From Myxococcus llanfairpwllgwyngyllgogerychwyrndrobwllllantysiliogogogochensis (lineage in GTDB: Bacteria > Myxococcota > Myxococcia > Myxococcales > Myxococcaceae): DNA of 64,000 bases. The notes beneath the pieces are model-generated. The model saw nothing but the letters and a program-made list of their open reading frames with translations. It made no database searches and was not told the origin of the DNA. The DNA lies in NCBI RefSeq assembly GCF_006636215.1, contig NZ_VIFM01000013.1, positions 1 through 64,000 of the forward strand, in the 5' to 3' direction. Positions 16,625 to 23,778 of the stretch are shown in pieces. Made by a program: the position numbers and the translations under genes. The number at the start of each line of letters is the position of its first letter. The first letter of the stretch is position 1.

Positions 16625-18864
16625 GTCCTCCGGTTTCCGCCGCCGAGCATCTTGCTGGCGGGAATCTTCACGGTCCACGTCGCCTTGAGTGTCTGGGCCT
16701 CACCCGGCTGGAGCACCACGCGCCACGCGCGCTCGCCCTCCACCGGGACTTCTCCTGGCAACGGCGTGCGCTTCTGCCAGACCGGCGCGACCTCCGTCTC
16801 CTCCACCTTGATGTCCTTCTCGAACCCCGTGGGGACGGCGGGCACTCGCTCGCACACCTCGACGAGAATCCGGTTGGACATCCGGTTGGCCAGCTCCACC
16901 GAGATGTGGTGGGTCAGCATCGTCGCGCCACCGAAGATGCCACCGGTGGCCTCGTCGAAGCGCGTGTTGCGCGCGACCTTGATGGACTCCTCCACGCCCA
17001 GCCCCAGTCGCTGCGTGGAGCCTGGGGGCATGGTGGGCAAGGGCGACGTCATCAGGAACTCATCGCCCAGCGTGACGTCCACCGGGCCCGCGAGCAGCGG
17101 ATAGGGCGTCCGATTCTCCACCCGCACCGTGCGGAACGCGCGGGACTCCACCGAGGGCACGCAGACGTACTCGGCGGACAGGCCCACCGGCACGGACAGC
17201 ACCGGCAGCGTGTGCCACGCCGCGTCCGAAGGCACATCCGCGCGCGTCTCCAGGTCGAAGCGCGCATCGAAGTGCATCGCGGACTCGCGGGGCGGCACCG
17301 TCCACGTGGGCGTCGGGACGCGCCAGAGGCTGTTGACCTCCTGCTCGCTCACCGCGATGAACGAGAGGATGTTGACCTGAATCTGCACGGCCGACAGCGC
17401 GAGGATCTCCCGGGTGACGTGCGACGGGCGGGGACGCAGCCGGCCACGTCCGTCCAGGTCGTCCGCGGGTGTCAACGACAGGCGGTCATAGTCCAGCAGC
17501 GAGTCCGAGGGTTCCAGTCGGGGCACCGCGCTCGGGCGGTCCTGCGCCCCGCCTCCTCCCAGGCTCCCATCCGCCATGTCGGCGTACACGCGCGAGGAGC
17601 CTCCTTCCTCCTCCGCGTCCTGCGGCATGTCGAGCTGCTCGTCATCCATCTCCGCGGGGGCCACCGAGCCGCGAGAGCGCCTGAGCGACTCAAACTCCCC
17701 GGCCTGGGTCGAACCTCCCCGAGAGCCTGGCGCCATGTTGCGGGGAGCCGCCGCGGGCGCGGGCGGTGGAGGCGGCGCGGAGGAGGCGCTACCCACGGAG
17801 CGTGCCTTCGAAGCCATGGGCTTCGGGAGTGCGCGCCCGCCCTTGGGCGCGGCTTCCTTCTCCATGCCAGACGAATCGTAGAGGCCACCGGAGACGGGCT
17901 CGTCCCTCGGCGCGGACTGGGGGCTGGTGGCGGCCTGCCGGAGGGTGTCGTAGCCGGCGAAGAGCTCGTCCAGGCCGGGAGGCGGCTCGCGCCAGCCAGA
18001 GCGAGGCGGCGGGGGTTGGCGGCGGCCGATGCGCAGCGCCTTCAGCTCGGGGACCTCGGCCTTGCGGTCCAGTGCGGCCGTGGACACCGCGAGCTTCACG
18101 CCCGTCCAGTCCTCGCCCGTGCGTTGAATGATGGAGGCGCGCATCCGCAGCGTGCCTTCCTCCAGCGTCCGAGGCAGGCGCAGGTCATAGGTCGGCACCC
18201 AGCGCGCGCCCGGGACGGCGTACTCCAGCGAGATGAGCGCGGGAGTCTCCCGGGGCCAGGGGTTGCCGGACAAGGTGAGGACGGCGGCGCGGTACACGCG
18301 GGCCCGCTCGCCCCGCACGGATGAAGAGGCCTCGTGCAGTCGCTGGCGCCGCAGCCGGACATCGGCCTCCGCGTCACGGTGCGCCTGCTCCAGCTCCAGT
18401 CTCCGCGCGTTCAGGGACGTCAGCTCCGTGTCCACGAAGGACGTGAGCGCCAGCAGCGCTGCCAGCGGGGCCTCGTGAGGGACGTAGGCGTCCTTCTTCT
18501 GCGGCGCGAAGGTGGGCTTGAGCTTGCCGATGGACTGAAGCTCGCGTTGAACGCCCTCCAGCCGCGCCACTACATCCGAGACTCGCGCGAGCGCCTCCTC
18601 GAGGGCGCGGTGCTCACCGGGGACGTCGACCTCTGGCGGGAGCTGGACGTCGAAAGTCGGCCGGATGGCGCGGATGGAGAGCCCGGGAGGGCCCTGTCGT
18701 ATCGCGGCCCGGAGGGTTCCGGGGCGCAGTGACATCGGAAGTCCGTTGAGCTGGATTTCGGTGGGGACGCGGTCCTCCACGAGCTGCAAGGTGGCGATGC
18801 GAGTACACAGCGCCCCTTCTGCGTGAACGGTGACTGCATCCAGGATGGATGGCACGACGAGCAT
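16621..18864 (-). CDS. DUF4139 (MuiA-like) protein, larger copy
   Basis: The 747-residue product has a DUF4140-like N-terminus (ILDAVTVHAEGALCTRIATL), a coiled coil at about 80-200, and a DUF4139 core with the family segment ISLEYAVPGARWVPTYDLRL. A long, low-complexity insertion rich in Pro, Ser, Gly and Glu runs from about 275 to 480, before the C-terminal beta-rich half. The insertion makes it about 220 residues longer than its downstream paralogue. The ATG at 18864 has a GAGGGGG element upstream; a TTG start at 18894 is possible but less likely. It is probably the first gene of the operon with the smaller DUF4139 gene and the barrel gene. The function is unknown. Confidence 0.82.
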   Translation of the reverse strand: MLVVPSILDAVTVHAEGALCTRIATLQLVEDRVPTEIQLNGLPMSLRPGTLRAAIRQGPPGLSIRAIRPTFDVQLPPEVDVPGEHRALEEALARVSDVVARLEGVQRELQSIGKLKPTFAPQKKDAYVPHEAPLAALLALTSFVDTELTSLNARRLELEQAHRDAEADVRLRRQRLHEASSSVRGERARVYRAAVLTLSGNPWPRETPALISLEYAVPGARWVPTYDLRLPRTLEEGTLRMRASIIQRTGEDWTGVKLAVSTAALDRKAEVPELKALRIGRRQPPPPRSGWREPPPGLDELFAGYDTLRQAATSPQSAPRDEPVSGGLYDSSGMEKEAAPKGGRALPKPMASKARSVGSASSAPPPPPAPAAAPRNMAPGSRGGSTQAGEFESLRRSRGSVAPAEMDDEQLDMPQDAEEEGGSSRVYADMADGSLGGGGAQDRPSAVPRLEPSDSLLDYDRLSLTPADDLDGRGRLRPRPSHVTREILALSAVQIQVNILSFIAVSEQEVNSLWRVPTPTWTVPPRESAMHFDARFDLETRADVPSDAAWHTLPVLSVPVGLSAEYVCVPSVESRAFRTVRVENRTPYPLLAGPVDVTLGDEFLMTSPLPTMPPGSTQRLGLGVEESIKVARNTRFDEATGGIFGGATMLTHHISVELANRMSNRILVEVCERVPAVPTGFEKDIKVEETEVAPVWQKRTPLPGEVPVEGERAWRVVLQPGEAQTLKATWTVKIPASKMLGGGNRRT

Positions 18865-18973
18865 GCGCCCCCTCGGCTCGGGATGAAGTCGCAAGGCTAG
18901 TCGAGATGGGCGCCAGAATCATGCCCCCCCACGGTGTCGTTCCGGCGGGAGGGGCGGTGTTGACGCTCCACGC

Positions 18974-19438
18974 TCACCGCAGCACCCGTCCTCCGGGCAG
19001 ACGCAAGGCCACCCGGAAGCGCCGCGTCGTGACGCCCCGCCGGACCACGAGCCAGAAGCCCCGGCGTCGCACCCGCTCGCCCGCCGAGGTCAGCCGCCAG
19101 CGCGCATCGAAGTCCATCAGGACCCCGGACATCGAGGGAGGCAGTCGTCCCTCCTCCTGGAGCGATGCCGCGAAGCGCCGACCCTCCGCGAGCGAGTCGG
19201 GCTCCACGGACATGGGATGTGCGCGTGCCCACGGCTCGAAGCGGGCCCTGAAGTCCGTGCCCAGCGCCGCCGCGAGCGAAGGCCATGCACGCTCCACACC
19301 GCGACGGCGCTTGTGAAGCAGGGATTCGGACGCCGCGAGCACGCGAGCCGTGTCGAAGCCGGAGGGCACGGGCGCGCCCACGCCCAGGGCCTTGACGAGC
19401 TCCGCCTGGGCCTGGGCCAGCCGCTCGCGCGCGGTCAT
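18974..19438 (-). CDS. MNIO partner protein candidate (DUF2063-like)
   Basis: The 154-residue cytoplasmic protein reads as an N-terminal helical domain (GFDTARVLAASESLLHKRRR, then a Trp-Pro-Ser-Leu segment, GTDFRARFEPWARAHP). It resembles the DUF2063-type domain that often accompanies DUF692 enzymes and serves as substrate-recognition partner. A short C-terminal beta-rich part (RRRGFWLVVRRGVTTRRFRV) follows. The ATG overlaps the stop of the DUF692 gene by 4 nt. Position and resemblance together suggest it recruits the substrate to the MNIO enzyme. The match is by eye and weak on its own; the gene order carries much of the weight. Confidence 0.62.
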   Translation of the reverse strand: MTARERLAQAQAELVKALGVGAPVPSGFDTARVLAASESLLHKRRRGVERAWPSLAAALGTDFRARFEPWARAHPMSVEPDSLAEGRRFAASLQEEGRLPPSMSGVLMDFDARWRLTSAGERVRRRGFWLVVRRGVTTRRFRVALRLPGGRVLR

Positions 19439-20280
19439 CCGTGGGACTCCGCATGCCATCGCGAGACTCCGCGCCGGAGCGCGGCTTCCATCGCGGAGAG
19501 CTCCGACGCGAGCTCCGCTGGAGCGGGAAACCGGTCATCGCGCTCGAGCATCACCGGCACCGGCCCGAGCCGTGCCGACAACTGCTCCAGCAAGGCCAGC
19601 GGGCCACTCGGCACCGGGTGCGCATGCGTGTCGTGGTACAGGCCGTCCCGCTGGACGCCGCCCGCCACGTGGACATAGGCCAGTCGCTCGCGCGGCATAC
19701 AGGCCAGCACCGCGTCGGCATCGGTGGCGTGGTTGAGCACGTGGGCGTGGAGATTGGCCACGTCCAGCAGCAGCGAGGCGCTGGTGCGCGCGAGCACTCC
19801 GGCGAGCAGCTCCGCCTCCGAGAACGCGGCGTCGGGCCACTCGAACAGCGAGGCCACGTTCTCCAGCGCCAGCGGCACCGGCAGCGCCGCCTGGGCGCGC
19901 AGCACGTTCTCCGCGAGCACGTCCAGCGCCTCCTCGGAGCGGGGCAGGGGCAGCAGGTGTCCTGACTCGAGCCCTCCGGCGCGGACGAACGCGAGGTGCT
20001 CGCTGACACAGACGGCGCCCACGCGTTCCGCCTGTCGCGCGAGCCAGGCGAGGCGCCGGGAGTCGGGTGGCTCCGCGGAGCCCAGTCCCAGCGAGACGGC
20101 GTGCAACACCACCGGCACTCCTCGCTCGCGCAGGCGCATCAGGGGCTCGGGCACGGCGCCCGAGTCGGGCAGGTGTTCGGCGAGGACCTCCACGAAGCCC
20201 GGGGTTGGCAGCCGGTCGATGAACAGCGCGAGCTCCCTGCGCCAGCCGATGCCGACACCCTGGAGCGACAGGGTCGTCAA
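19435..20280 (-). CDS. DUF692 / MNIO-family multinuclear iron-dependent oxidase
   Basis: The 281-residue product is a DUF692 TIM-barrel protein. It retains family landmarks in order: GFVEVLAEH (usual EVxxEN/H), VVLHAVSLGLGSAEP (HGVxLSxG), VSEHLAF, LALENVASLFEW, LLLDVANLHAHVLNHATD, YVHVAGGVQ with a following HDTHAHPV, and VMLERDDRFP. These carry the His, Asp and Glu ligands of the iron cluster. Members such as MbnB, TglH and bufferin enzymes oxidatively remodel cysteines (or other residues) in ribosomal peptides. Translation probably begins at a TTG (20280) that overlaps the upstream stop by 4 nt. Neighbours give a Gly/Cys-tailed membrane protein as candidate substrate and a small partner protein. 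Confidence 0.86.
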   Translation of the reverse strand: MTTLSLQGVGIGWRRELALFIDRLPTPGFVEVLAEHLPDSGAVPEPLMRLRERGVPVVLHAVSLGLGSAEPPDSRRLAWLARQAERVGAVCVSEHLAFVRAGGLESGHLLPLPRSEEALDVLAENVLRAQAALPVPLALENVASLFEWPDAAFSEAELLAGVLARTSASLLLDVANLHAHVLNHATDADAVLACMPRERLAYVHVAGGVQRDGLYHDTHAHPVPSGPLALLEQLSARLGPVPVMLERDDRFPAPAELASELSAMEAALRRGVSRWHAESHG

Positions 20281-21152
20281 TCGCCACCTCCGCAGCCGCC
20301 GCAGCCACCCCCGCCGCCATCGCCTCCGCCGCAGCCATCTCCTCCGCTGGACGAATCGCCGAACCCGAAGGAGTTGCTCCCAGGATCCACTTCCCGGCGC
20401 AGCAGCTCGAAGTCACTCGTGGACATCGCGCCCAGTCCGAAGAGGGCCACGGCCATGCCGACCTCGTGCCCGTTCAACATGGCGGGGGACTCGGCACTGC
20501 CCGCGACGGTCCTCAGTGGCCGCTCCTGCCAGCGCAGCTTCTGGAGCACCGAGGCTCCCCGGCGGCTCGTCCAGACCCTCTGCGCGAGGAACCCGATACC
20601 GACCGTGGCCACACAGCAGAACACCACGAGCAGGCCCACGGGCTTGTCGCGCTCCAGGCCCACGGAGATCTTCGTCAGTCCCAGCAGGAGCACCGCGAGG
20701 CAGGGGAGCGGCGGCAACCAGCGGGCGCGCCATCCCCAGGCGTCATCGACGAGCCATCCGCGCTCGATGAGTGCGGGCTTGAGCTGTTGGATGGCGGGCT
20801 CCGCGCGCTTCAGCAGCTCGGACGACTTGACCTCGCCATCGGTGACGGCGCGGCAGACGACGCGCTCGATGAAGGCGGCGTCCGGGGGGCGAGAACCGGT
20901 GGACTCGAGTCGCGCCCCGTCCATGCGAATCGAGCCGTCGTGGAGGAGCCTTGCCAGGGCCGCGTGGACGACGGCCTTCGGCCCGGAGAGCATGGCGATT
21001 TCATAGGGGTCCGGGTGCCGGGGCAGCGCACCGGGGGCGCCTCCGGGCTGGCGCAGCAGGTAGCGCAGCAGGAGTCCCACCAGGAACGCGAGCGCGAAGA
21101 GAGCGGCGAACAGTCCGAGGAACTGCGGGCCCGACATCTCCAGGGGATTCAT
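20277..21152 (-). CDS. TIGR04222-like membrane protein with Gly/Cys-rich tail (candidate MNIO substrate)
   Basis: The 291-residue product has an N-terminal membrane helix (about 8-30) and a soluble domain containing DPYEIAMLSGPKAVVHAALA and ESTGSRPPDAAFIERVVCRA, typical of TIGR04222 proteins. Two further membrane helices lie at about 148-170 and 178-197, then another soluble stretch. The last about 25 residues are almost only Gly, Asp and Ser, with Cys at 274, 284 and 287. The ATG at 21152 has a GGAGG seven bases upstream, which decides it over the ATG at 21167. It is coupled by a 4-nt overlap to the DUF692 gene, which makes the tail a plausible modification target. The exact function of TIGR04222 proteins is unknown. 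Confidence 0.75.
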   Translation of the reverse strand: MNPLEMSGPQFLGLFAALFALAFLVGLLLRYLLRQPGGAPGALPRHPDPYEIAMLSGPKAVVHAALARLLHDGSIRMDGARLESTGSRPPDAAFIERVVCRAVTDGEVKSSELLKRAEPAIQQLKPALIERGWLVDDAWGWRARWLPPLPCLAVLLLGLTKISVGLERDKPVGLLVVFCCVATVGIGFLAQRVWTSRRGASVLQKLRWQERPLRTVAGSAESPAMLNGHEVGMAVALFGLGAMSTSDFELLRREVDPGSNSFGFGDSSSGGDGCGGGDGGGGGCGGCGGGD

Positions 21153-21338
21153 CGTGGCGGCCTCCATGCTGGTTCACCCCCTCATGAAACGCACCGCGAA
21201 GCCGCTGACAGCGGGGGCCCGTGACGTCTTCGTGACGTCCCGGTGTCACGCGAGCGTCCGAAGTCCGCGCCCTGGAGTGGCAGTCTACCGTGGAGCCGCG
21301 ACGCCGCGCTGTGTCGAATCGCGACGCGCGCGCGGGCC

Positions 21339-21881
21339 TCAGCTCGGGTCCTTGCGCGCCACCGGTTCAGGGGACGCGGGAGGGCGCGTGGGATTGCCCA
21401 GGCAGTCGAAGCCGACCACGGGAGGGAAGGTGCTGCTGGGGCGGTACTCCCAATGCCACGGCTCCGAGGGCACCGTGCGGCGGAAGCCGAAGCGGCACGC
21501 GTTGGCCTCCAGCCAGAGGTAGCGCTTCGAGGTGCGCTGACCGATGACGAGGTCCACCGCGAGGCCTCGCTGGTGGTTGGAGCGTCCGGGCCGCGCCGCC
21601 TTGTTGCCACGGCCCCGGCGGTACTCCTCGTAGAGCCACCGTTGCTCGCGCAGGGAGCGGTAGCCGCTGGTGACTCGCAACACCAGGCCGTCCTTCGTCG
21701 CTTCGGTGGCCATGCGTTCGAGGGCCGTCGCCGTGTCGCGATGCAGCCGGTGGCCGCCTTCGACCCGCACGAGCTTCGCGGCCTTCACCTTCTGCCGCCG
21801 GGGACGGGACTCACCGGCGAAGGCGACGGTCGTGAACAGGCACGTGAGGATGACACTCCAGCGGAAGAGCGCGAGCGACAT
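21339..21881 (-). CDS. M15-family D,D-carboxypeptidase / endolysin-like peptidase
   Basis: The 180-residue product has a signal peptide (MSLALFRWSVILTCLFTTVA, cleavage near AFA|G). Its peptidase M15 (VanY/DacY-like) domain carries LRVTSGYRSLREQRWL, the Zn ligands in SNHQRGLAVDL, and EPWHWEYRP with the third His ligand. It should cleave D-Ala-D-Ala or related peptide bonds in peptidoglycan, in the periplasm. The ATG at 21881 is the one that yields a proper signal peptide; the longer in-frame start at 21938 does not. It lies 96 bases downstream of the ATL gene on the same strand. Confidence 0.88.
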   Translation of the reverse strand: MSLALFRWSVILTCLFTTVAFAGESRPRRQKVKAAKLVRVEGGHRLHRDTATALERMATEATKDGLVLRVTSGYRSLREQRWLYEEYRRGRGNKAARPGRSNHQRGLAVDLVIGQRTSKRYLWLEANACRFGFRRTVPSEPWHWEYRPSSTFPPVVGFDCLGNPTRPPASPEPVARKDPS

Positions 21882-21977
21882 GGCGGAATCCGGTCTGGGG
21901 AAAGGACCTGACTCTCGCGCGTTTATTCCCGCAGGCAAGCAGGCGGGAAACCGAGCCCTCGTCGGAGTTTCCGGCGA

Positions 21978-22388
21978 TCAGAACAAGGAGAGCTGCGCGG
22001 ACGACGGCTTCTCCACGGGGCGTGGGAGCGTCTTGAAGCCATGGGCGCGAGCCCACTCCTCGCTCGGGCCGCTCCAGTGGTGCGCGTCCATCTTCGCGTG
22101 GCCCTTCTCGTCGAAGGCGACGCCCTCGGCTTCCAGAAGCTCGCGCTGTCTGTGTCCGTCCAGGCTGATGCCACCCGTGCGGTTGATGATGCGCTGCCAG
22201 GGGACGGTGGCCGAGCGAGCACCCAGCGCGCCCAGCGCATGGCCCACGACGCGGGCATCGCAGCCTTCCTCGCCGAGGAGGGTCGCGATGTCTCCGTACG
22301 TGGCCACCTTGCCCCACGGTACCTGTTCGACGAGCGTGTAGATGCGCTCGTAGAAGTCGCGCTCGTCGCGCGGCGGACTCTGCGTCAT
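21978..22388 (-). CDS. Alkyltransferase-like (ATL) DNA-repair protein
   Basis: The 136-residue protein has the DNA-binding domain of O6-alkylguanine alkyltransferases: VEQVPWGKVATYGDIATLLG, then ARVVGHALGALG with the helix-turn-helix arginine. The active-site PCHR is replaced by PWQRIINRTGGIS, so the acceptor cysteine is absent (Trp in its place). ATL proteins bind O6-alkylguanine without repairing it and hand it to nucleotide excision repair. It has a C-terminal extension of about 30 residues. It is cytoplasmic and sits between the FHA gene and the M15 gene, same strand as both. The assignment rests on the clear motif change. Confidence 0.9.
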   Translation of the reverse strand: MTQSPPRDERDFYERIYTLVEQVPWGKVATYGDIATLLGEEGCDARVVGHALGALGARSATVPWQRIINRTGGISLDGHRQRELLEAEGVAFDEKGHAKMDAHHWSGPSEEWARAHGFKTLPRPVEKPSSAQLSLF

Positions 22389-22442
22389 GACGTTCGGGCT
22401 CCTGGGGGAAAGCTACCCATCCAGCGCGTCTCGACGCGAGCG

Positions 22443-22973
22443 CTAACCGCTGCGCGAGCCCAGGCCCGTGGCCTCGCCTGCTCGCAGCCGTTCGTGCAGC
22501 GTCCTGGCCTCCAGGTACCAGAACTGGACGTTGCCGAAGCTGAGGATGTCGCCGTCGCGGAGCGTGGCCACGCGGGTTCCCAGCGTGCCGGCGTTGAGGA
22601 AGGTGCCGTTGGTGGAGCCCAGGTCCTTCACTGTGCAGCGGTTCTCGGCCTCGTCCCAGCGCAGCTCCGCGTGCTGCTTGGAGACGGACGCGTCGTCAAT
22701 GACGAAGTCGCAGTCCATGCGCCGGCCGATGCTCAGGTGGTCCGTCGAGTGGAGCGGGGGGAGCGTCACGACGCGCAGGTGTTCGAATTCGAACAGCAGG
22801 GTCATCATTCCGAGGCTGATGTCCTCGGGGTCCGCCATGCGGGTGGGCGCGAGCACCGCCGCCGAGGCTTCCGAGGGAGGGCGCTGGATGAGGGCGAAGG
22901 GCCCGAGCTGCCGCTCGAAGTCCTTGGCGGGCAGTGACGCGGCGAGCGCGCGGAGTTCCTGGACGGACAGCAC
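22443..22973 (-). CDS. FHA-domain protein
   Basis: The 176-residue cytoplasmic protein has an FHA phosphothreonine-binding domain in its second half: LSIGRRMDCDFVIDDASVSK, then QHAELRWD and VKDLGSTNGTFLN, with the conserved Gly-Arg, Ser, His and Asn. The first part (ELRALAASLPAKDFERQLGP) is a short helical region without a recognised domain. Myxobacteria pair such proteins with the many Ser/Thr kinases they encode; no kinase gene lies in this window. Translation most likely starts at a GTG at 22973. It is divergent from greA. Confidence 0.85.
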   Translation of the reverse strand: MLSVQELRALAASLPAKDFERQLGPFALIQRPPSEASAAVLAPTRMADPEDISLGMMTLLFEFEHLRVVTLPPLHSTDHLSIGRRMDCDFVIDDASVSKQHAELRWDEAENRCTVKDLGSTNGTFLNAGTLGTRVATLRDGDILSFGNVQFWYLEARTLHERLRAGEATGLGSRSG

Positions 22974-23040
22974 GCGGGGCAGCCTAGCGGGTCACCCCGC
23001 GTGCGCCCAGCGGCCCGGAGGGTGTCATGTACGGCTTTCG

Positions 23041-23070
23041 TTGACCTGCATGTCACGGGTTCCCTACATT
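23041..23070 (+). promoter_or_regulatory. Candidate sigma-70-type promoter of greA
   Basis: TTGACC (23041-23046) and TACATT (23065-23070) match the -35 and -10 boxes of a housekeeping promoter, with an 18-base spacer. It lies about 90 bases upstream of the greA ATG, in the divergent gap shared with the FHA gene. There is no experimental support. Confidence 0.5.
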
Positions 23071-23158
23071 GAGCACTTCATGGTGGGGGCCGGGCTCCGG
23101 GAGGAGCGCCGGCCCTCAATCTTTAGTGAACCAGGGAGTGGTGGAAGGAGCTGTGTCG

Positions 23159-23677
23159 ATGGCGAGCGGGAGCGACAACATCCCGATGACCCCCTCAGGA
23201 CTGCGCAAGCTCAAGACGGAGCTCAAGCATTTGCAGTCTGTCGAGCGGGGTAAAATTTCACGGGAGATCGAGGTCGCCCGGGCCCATGGGGACCTGCGCG
23301 AGAACGCCGAGTACCACGCGGCGAAGGAGAAGCAGTCGCACATCGAGGGTCGCATCCTGGACCTCAACGACTGGATTGCGCGCGCCGAGGTCATCGACAC
23401 CAGCAAGCTGGGTGGCGACAAGGTCGTCTTCGGGGCGACCGTGGACCTGCTGGACACGGAGACGGACAAGCCCGTCACCTACCGTCTCGTGGGTGAGCTG
23501 GAGGCCGACCTGAAGAAGCGGTGGCTCGCCGTCACGTCGCCGGTGGCTCGGGCTCTCATCGGCAAGCGCAAGGGCGATATCGCCACGGTGCAGAGTCCGG
23601 GTGGGACGCGTGAGTTGGAGGTCCAGGAGATTCGCTTCGAAGACCCCGAGGACGAGGCCCCGCCCAGCGAGGGCTGA
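23159..23677 (+). CDS. greA: Transcription elongation factor GreA
   Basis: GreA inserts its coiled coil into the RNA polymerase secondary channel and stimulates cleavage of backtracked transcripts. The 172-residue product shows the N-terminal coiled coil (GLRKLKTELKHLQSVERGK, GDLRENAEYHAAKEKQ) with the acidic tip carried by DLREN. The C-terminal domain (VVFGATVDLLDTETDK, SPVARALIGKRKGDI) is the RNA polymerase-binding part. It is about 14 residues longer than the usual 158, mostly from an N-terminal lead and an acidic C-terminal tail. The ATG at 23159 has an AAGGAG Shine-Dalgarno at 23145. A terminator follows at 23708. Confidence 0.97.
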   Translation: MASGSDNIPMTPSGLRKLKTELKHLQSVERGKISREIEVARAHGDLRENAEYHAAKEKQSHIEGRILDLNDWIARAEVIDTSKLGGDKVVFGATVDLLDTETDKPVTYRLVGELEADLKKRWLAVTSPVARALIGKRKGDIATVQSPGGTRELEVQEIRFEDPEDEAPPSEG

Positions 23678-23707
23678 ACGTCAGCGGTATCCTTCTCGAG
23701 AGAAAGC

Positions 23708-23750
23708 CGACGGGGGAGCGGGCCTGAGCTCGCTTCCCCGGTCGCGTTTT
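23708..23750 (+). terminator. Terminator after greA
   Basis: A GC-rich hairpin: CGACGGGGGAGCG (23708-23720) faces CGCTTCCCCGGTCG (23731-23744) with one bulge, and CGTTTT follows. It lies 30 bases after the greA stop and before recG. Confidence 0.65.
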
Positions 23751-23778
23751 CTGGGAGACGTCACCCCCGTTCCGTAGG

